Below are positions 60,745 to 64,000 of a stretch of DNA of 64,000 bases, one piece after another. The position numbers and the translations under genes were made by a program. The stretch is from Tsukamurella pulmonis. GTDB taxonomy: Bacteria; Actinomycetota; Actinomycetes; Mycobacteriales; Mycobacteriaceae. Below the pieces are notes generated by a model. It had not been told where the DNA came from. It did not search any database and saw only the letters and a program-made list of their open reading frames with translations. The first letter of the stretch is position 1. Each line of letters opens with the position of its first letter. The stretch spans positions 62,001 through 126,000 of the forward strand of contig NZ_FNLF01000002.1 in assembly GCF_900103175.1 (NCBI RefSeq), in the 5' to 3' direction.

Positions 60745-62910
60745 CTAGTCATGGGCGAAGCTGATGTTCGGCAGGACTTTGGCGAGCCAGGCCGGGCAGG
60801 CCCATGCGGCGCGGCCGGCCAGACGCAGTGCGACGGGGAGCAAAACGAGGCGGATGAGGAAGGTGTCGAGGAGAACCGCGACGCCGAGGATGACGCCCAT
60901 CTCCTTCGGGGGCAGCGGCCCGGACAGGGCGAAGGTGAAGAACACGGCGACCATGACGCCCCCAGCGGCGAAGATCACGCGACCGGAGTGCGAGACAGCT
61001 CCGATCATCGCCTCTTTCGGGTCACCGGAGCGTTCCCAGTGCTCCTTGGCGGACGAAAGCAGGAACACTGTGTAGTCCATGGCGATCGCGAAGATCATCG
61101 CGAAGAAGAAGACCGGTGCCCAGGCGTCGAGGAAGCCCTGCGATTCGAAGCCGAGCAGGCTTGCGCCGATGCCGTCCTGGAACACCAGGCGGGCCACGCC
61201 GAATGCCGCTGCGGTGGACAGCAGGCTTACCCCGGTGCCGATCAGAGCGATCAGCGGCGCCCGTAGCGCGACCAGCAGCAGAGCGAAGCCCAGCAGGAGG
61301 ATGACCGCGATCACTATCGGGGTGGAGGTGTCGAGTTGGGCCTTCAGGTCGAGGTTCTCCACTGCCGCGCCACCGACCAAGGTGCCCTCGGGAAGGTCGG
61401 AGCGGAGCCGGTCGACTGTCGCGGTCAGGCTCGGGTCGGAGGGATCGACCTTCGGCACCGCGGAGATCAGCGACAGGCCGCTGTCATCTGTTGCGGCGAC
61501 GGGCGGCATCGCGCCGGCGATTCCCGCATCACCGGCCAGCACCTGGTGCGCCTGTGCTGCGGTCGAGGACGGGGTGATGATTTGCAGTGTTCCAGGAGCG
61601 CCGGGGCCGAAGGCTTGCTTGACCTGGTCGTAGCCGACTCGCGCGTTGGCATCGGACGGTAGCACCGCGATCGATGGCATCGCGGTCTTCAGTCCCGCCA
61701 ACGGGATCGACAATGCGATCAGGATTGCTAGTGCGGCAGCGCCCCAGGCGAACGGACGCTTCCACAGCCGCTGTCCCCATCGCTCGAACACGGGTGAGTG
61801 GTGCTCACCGACGCGGGCCCACGGCAACGCGAGCGCGTTGATCCGCGCATCGAGCTTGACCAACACCAGCGGCAGCAGGGTCAGCGTCGCAGCGAGGACG
61901 AACACGACCGAGAGCATGATCCCACCAGCCATCGACCGGAACGACGGTGAAGGCACCAGCATCACCGCGGACAGGGAGATCAGCACGGTGACCCCGGACA
62001 GCAGCACCGCCTTGCCGGCGGTATTCATCGTCTGCGTGATCGCCTCGCGCGGCGAAGCCCCCTGCCCGAACCGGGCCGCCCGGTACCGCACCACCAGGAA
62101 CAGGGCATAGTCGATGCCCAGCGCGAGGGAGAACATCATCGCGAAGTTCATCGCCCAGATCGACACCGGCACGATCTCGTTGATCAGCACCAACGCACCG
62201 GCCGAGGCCACCAACCCGGCCAACGTCAACAGCAACGGCAGACCGGCGGCGACCAACGTACCGAACGCGATCACCAGGATCGCCAAAGTGACGGGCCAGG
62301 AAAGCATCTCCGAGGTGAGCATCGCCTCGAGGTTCGCGGCGTTGAAATCCGACCACAGCACCGACGAGCCGGTCGGATTCACCGACACCGTCTCCGTCGA
62401 TAGTGCACTGAGCGGCCCTTTGAGATCGGTCGCAGCCCGGACCATTTCATTCGTATCGGCCCCTGCGCCGGCGAGGACGATCGCCGTCTTGCCGTCCCCG
62501 CTCAGTGTGGCGCCCGGCTGTGGCGCGACGACCTGGGCGATCCGCGGATCCGCTCTCAGCTCGGAGGTCACCCGCTCCAGGATCTGAGGCCCTTGACCTT
62601 CGGTCAACGCCGCGGTGTCGCTGTGCACGACCACCTGGATCGCGTGGCTGGCGTTGCCACCGAAGTGTTTCTGCGCCAGCTCGCGCACCTGCACCGACTG
62701 CGAACCATCGGCCTGCCAGCCCGCACCGGAGAGGTTCTTCTCCACGAACGGCGCGAAGATCCCGAGTCCCACAACCAGCAGCACCCACACTGCTGTGACA
62801 ACCCGGCCGTGCCCGGTCACCCAGACGCCAAGACGCCCCAACGCGCCGGTCAACGATGACCTGGGCGTGCCAGGAGCCGATTCTGCCGTATCTGTGACTG
62901 TCTCGGGCAT
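60745..62910 (-). CDS. MMPL-family membrane transporter
   Basis: A 721-aa RND-superfamily protein with about 11-12 membrane spans, two extracytoplasmic loops (residues about 60-190 and 400-540) and the SLALGIDYALFLVVRYR and AIAMDYTVFLLSSAKEHW segments that carry proton-relay Asp residues. Start ATG 62910, following AGGAGTGATGG. MMPL proteins export lipids or siderophores in mycolic-acid bacteria. It is the first gene of the leftward operon under CstR-type operators. Confidence 0.9.
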   Translation of the reverse strand: MPETVTDTAESAPGTPRSSLTGALGRLGVWVTGHGRVVTAVWVLLVVGLGIFAPFVEKNLSGAGWQADGSQSVQVRELAQKHFGGNASHAIQVVVHSDTAALTEGQGPQILERVTSELRADPRIAQVVAPQPGATLSGDGKTAIVLAGAGADTNEMVRAATDLKGPLSALSTETVSVNPTGSSVLWSDFNAANLEAMLTSEMLSWPVTLAILVIAFGTLVAAGLPLLLTLAGLVASAGALVLINEIVPVSIWAMNFAMMFSLALGIDYALFLVVRYRAARFGQGASPREAITQTMNTAGKAVLLSGVTVLISLSAVMLVPSPSFRSMAGGIMLSVVFVLAATLTLLPLVLVKLDARINALALPWARVGEHHSPVFERWGQRLWKRPFAWGAAALAILIALSIPLAGLKTAMPSIAVLPSDANARVGYDQVKQAFGPGAPGTLQIITPSSTAAQAHQVLAGDAGIAGAMPPVAATDDSGLSLISAVPKVDPSDPSLTATVDRLRSDLPEGTLVGGAAVENLDLKAQLDTSTPIVIAVILLLGFALLLVALRAPLIALIGTGVSLLSTAAAFGVARLVFQDGIGASLLGFESQGFLDAWAPVFFFAMIFAIAMDYTVFLLSSAKEHWERSGDPKEAMIGAVSHSGRVIFAAGGVMVAVFFTFALSGPLPPKEMGVILGVAVLLDTFLIRLVLLPVALRLAGRAAWACPAWLAKVLPNISFAHD

Positions 62911-62925
62911 TCCATCACTCCTCAA

Positions 62926-62945
62926 ATAACCCCCGAGGGGGATGT
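62926..62945. promoter_or_regulatory. CstR/CsoR-type operator 1
   Basis: ATAACCCCCGAGGGGGATGT, a G-tract palindrome characteristic of this repressor family, 15 bp before the MMPL start. Confidence 0.75.
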
Positions 62946-62960
62946 GTTGTCCCGAAGTTA

Positions 62961-62980
62961 ACATCCCCCTAGGGGGTTAT
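62961..62980. promoter_or_regulatory. CstR/CsoR-type operator 2
   Basis: ACATCCCCCTAGGGGGTTAT, nearly the reverse complement of operator 1 and facing the cstR side. Confidence 0.75.
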
Positions 62981-63027
62981 GCAATACTGGATGCGGTGGC
63001 CTTTAGGTATTCAAGGAAGATGAGCCC

Positions 63028-63132
63028 ATGAACGAATTCACGATCACTCGACGAGCGCTATGTGTGCCGTATGCGCAGGCCGCGTTAGATGTGCGAGAAG
63101 GCTTGGCGCGCATCGACGGCGGCGCTCGGTGA
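63028..63132 (+). CDS. Possible 34-aa leader or remnant upstream of the CstR gene
   Basis: ATG 63028 after AAGGAAGA; its stop overlaps the regulator's GTG start (GTGA). The sequence FTITRRALCVPYAQAALDVR resembles the start of DUF302-like proteins, so it may be a truncated gene now serving as a coupled leader. Confidence 0.35.
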   Translation: MNEFTITRRALCVPYAQAALDVREGLARIDGGAR

Positions 63133-63389
63133 AGGTTCCAGAGCAAGCCGCCAAGCCCATCCTCACCAGGCTCAAGCGCGCACACGGGCACCTCGCCACC
63201 GTCATCCGGATGCTCGAAGACGGCCAAGACTGCGAAGACGTCCTCACTCAACTCGCCGCCGTCAACAAGGCCCTCGGACGCAGCGGATACGCCCTCGTAG
63301 CCACCGGCCTCCAACACTGCATGAGCACCGAAGGCCCCGAGAACGTCGACCAACAGAAACTCGAAAGGCTCTTCCTGGCGCTCGCCTAA
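63129..63389 (+). CDS. CstR/CsoR-family repressor
   Basis: An 86-aa four-helix repressor starting at GTG 63129. DCEDVLTQLAAV carries the first thiol and TGLQHC the second. The copper-ligand His of CsoR at the NHL position is replaced by Gly, which favours the persulfide-sensing CstR type. It should bind the two G-tract operators and release them under sulfide stress. Confidence 0.82.
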   Translation: MKVPEQAAKPILTRLKRAHGHLATVIRMLEDGQDCEDVLTQLAAVNKALGRSGYALVATGLQHCMSTEGPENVDQQKLERLFLALA

Positions 63390-63522
63390 GTCGACCGCCA
63401 CTGACGTCAGACCGCGATATGATCCGGTGGGCGATTCGTCGGCCCCGCAGCCTCGCGAGGGTGCTTACGCTGGCCGCCGTAGAGTGCGCTCGCTGGCGGC
63501 AATACCCCCGGGGAGGGTTCGC

Positions 63523-63933
63523 TCAGTCCGGGGACAGGTCGTCGATCTCGCCGTGCAGTCGGGCGATCGTCGCTTCGTGCTGCTTGATCTGCCGGGTCAG
63601 CTCTGCGATCTTGGCGTCCTTCTGTTGGATCCGAAGATGCATGGCCGCGAGGACACCGGTCGCCGGATCCGCTGCGGCCGCTTCGTGGCCGGCAGCAGCT
63701 GGCGGCGGGGTCGCTGCGGTGCGTCGCTGGCGGTGAACCTTCGCCAGCAGCTCCTTGTGCCGGTAGACGGTCGAGCGAGCCAGCCCGGCCCGCCGCGCGA
63801 CGGCCTGGACGTTGATGGTTTCCCCGTTGCGGCGCATCGCCTTGAGTGCCTTTTCGATACTGCGCTGCGATGCCTCGGACCGGAGCTCGGCGCTCGCGGC
63901 TAACGCGGCACGAGAGGCTTCGTTGGCGCTCAC
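63523..63933 (-). CDS. tnpC: TnpC-type protein of a third trio
   Basis: A 136-aa protein, GTG 63933 overlapping the stop of the gene before it. Helix-turn-helix INVQAVARRAGLARSTVYRH and a C-terminal coiled coil (QQKDAKIAELTRQIKQHEAT) match the two other TnpC proteins. Confidence 0.78.
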   Translation of the reverse strand: MSANEASRAALAASAELRSEASQRSIEKALKAMRRNGETINVQAVARRAGLARSTVYRHKELLAKVHRQRRTAATPPPAAAGHEAAAADPATGVLAAMHLRIQQKDAKIAELTRQIKQHEATIARLHGEIDDLSPD

Positions 63934-64000
63934 GCGCCGCCGTCCTCACCGGCGGTATCGCCGCCGGGATCGACATTGCTGCCATCGACTTCACCGGCTC
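63930..64000 (-). CDS. C-terminal end of the gene upstream of tnpC (window edge)
   Basis: The minus-strand frame is open from the window edge to TGA at 63932-63930 and ends in an acidic Gly-rich tail (VDPGGDTAGEDGGA). By position it is TnpB of the third trio. Confidence 0.5.
   Translation of the reverse strand, partial: AGEVDGSNVDPGGDTAGEDGGA

Noticed and set aside
1-64000. CRISPR arrays, tRNA or rRNA genes
   Set aside because: No regularly spaced direct repeats and no clover-leaf or ribosomal signatures were seen on reading; a covariance-model search was not possible.

Overview
The window is high-GC actinobacterial DNA. A cutinase, an LGFP-repeat protein, an MMPL transporter and dense ATGA/GTGA gene overlaps point to a mycolic-acid genus (Rhodococcus, Gordonia or Tsukamurella type). 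A partition locus with its own centromere sites, a primase-like gene, site-specific recombinases, toxin-antitoxin and restriction-modification genes, and many short unknown genes indicate a plasmid or megaplasmid rather than core chromosome. I see no rRNA, tRNA or CRISPR array, no recognisable conjugation genes, and no replication initiator I can name with confidence.

Layout. 1-3.7 kb: a Tn554-type recombinase trio (TnpA cut by the window edge, TnpB, TnpC) and a small convergent gene. 3.8-8.1 kb: a helix-turn-helix/SF2 helicase fusion, a small Cys protein, and a type II restriction-modification pair. 8.2-11.4 kb: a translationally coupled leftward operon of primase, small HTH protein, MarR regulator and a 445-aa unknown. 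11.8-16.3 kb: an exported-protein operon (687-aa secreted protein, cutinase, LGFP protein, transglycosylase-like protein) ending in a strong terminator. 16.4-24.6 kb: the partition region, with ParB, ParA, seven parS-like palindromes, accessory genes and a convergent AAA ATPase. 24.8-26.3 kb: a tyrosine recombinase. 26.4-37.4 kb: an array of small, mostly unknown rightward genes, several of them membrane proteins. 37.4-40.4 kb: an IS21-family element. 40.5-51.3 kb: a lipoprotein, an XRE regulator, Cys-rich accessory proteins, membrane proteins including an FtsH-M41-like protease without an AAA domain, an AbiE-type toxin-antitoxin pair and a winged-helix protein. 51.3-55.6 kb: a second complete Tn554-type trio. 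55.7-58.3 kb: an XRE-ImmA/IrrE cargo operon. 58.3-63.4 kb: a sulfide/persulfide-type operon (SQR-like, DsbA-like, YgaP-like, MMPL) facing a CstR-type repressor. 63.5-64 kb: the end of a third Tn554-type trio.

The main unifying signal is a repeated promoter/leader module. GTGTAGTGGC occurs upstream of GGACAAGCGC, which lies directly before a start codon, at eight gene starts (one of them with a doubled upstream box). Four copies share exactly the same internal spacing. Six of the eight open directly on exported or membrane proteins, so I infer a plasmid-wide envelope regulon. A second promoter family (TTGCTT/TTGACT, 17-bp spacer, TAGxxT) drives small cytosolic genes. At 44.35 kb it forms a near-perfect palindrome in which two divergent promoters occupy the same DNA. 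Two proteins from this second set begin with sequences resembling the sliding-clamp-binding motif QLDLF.
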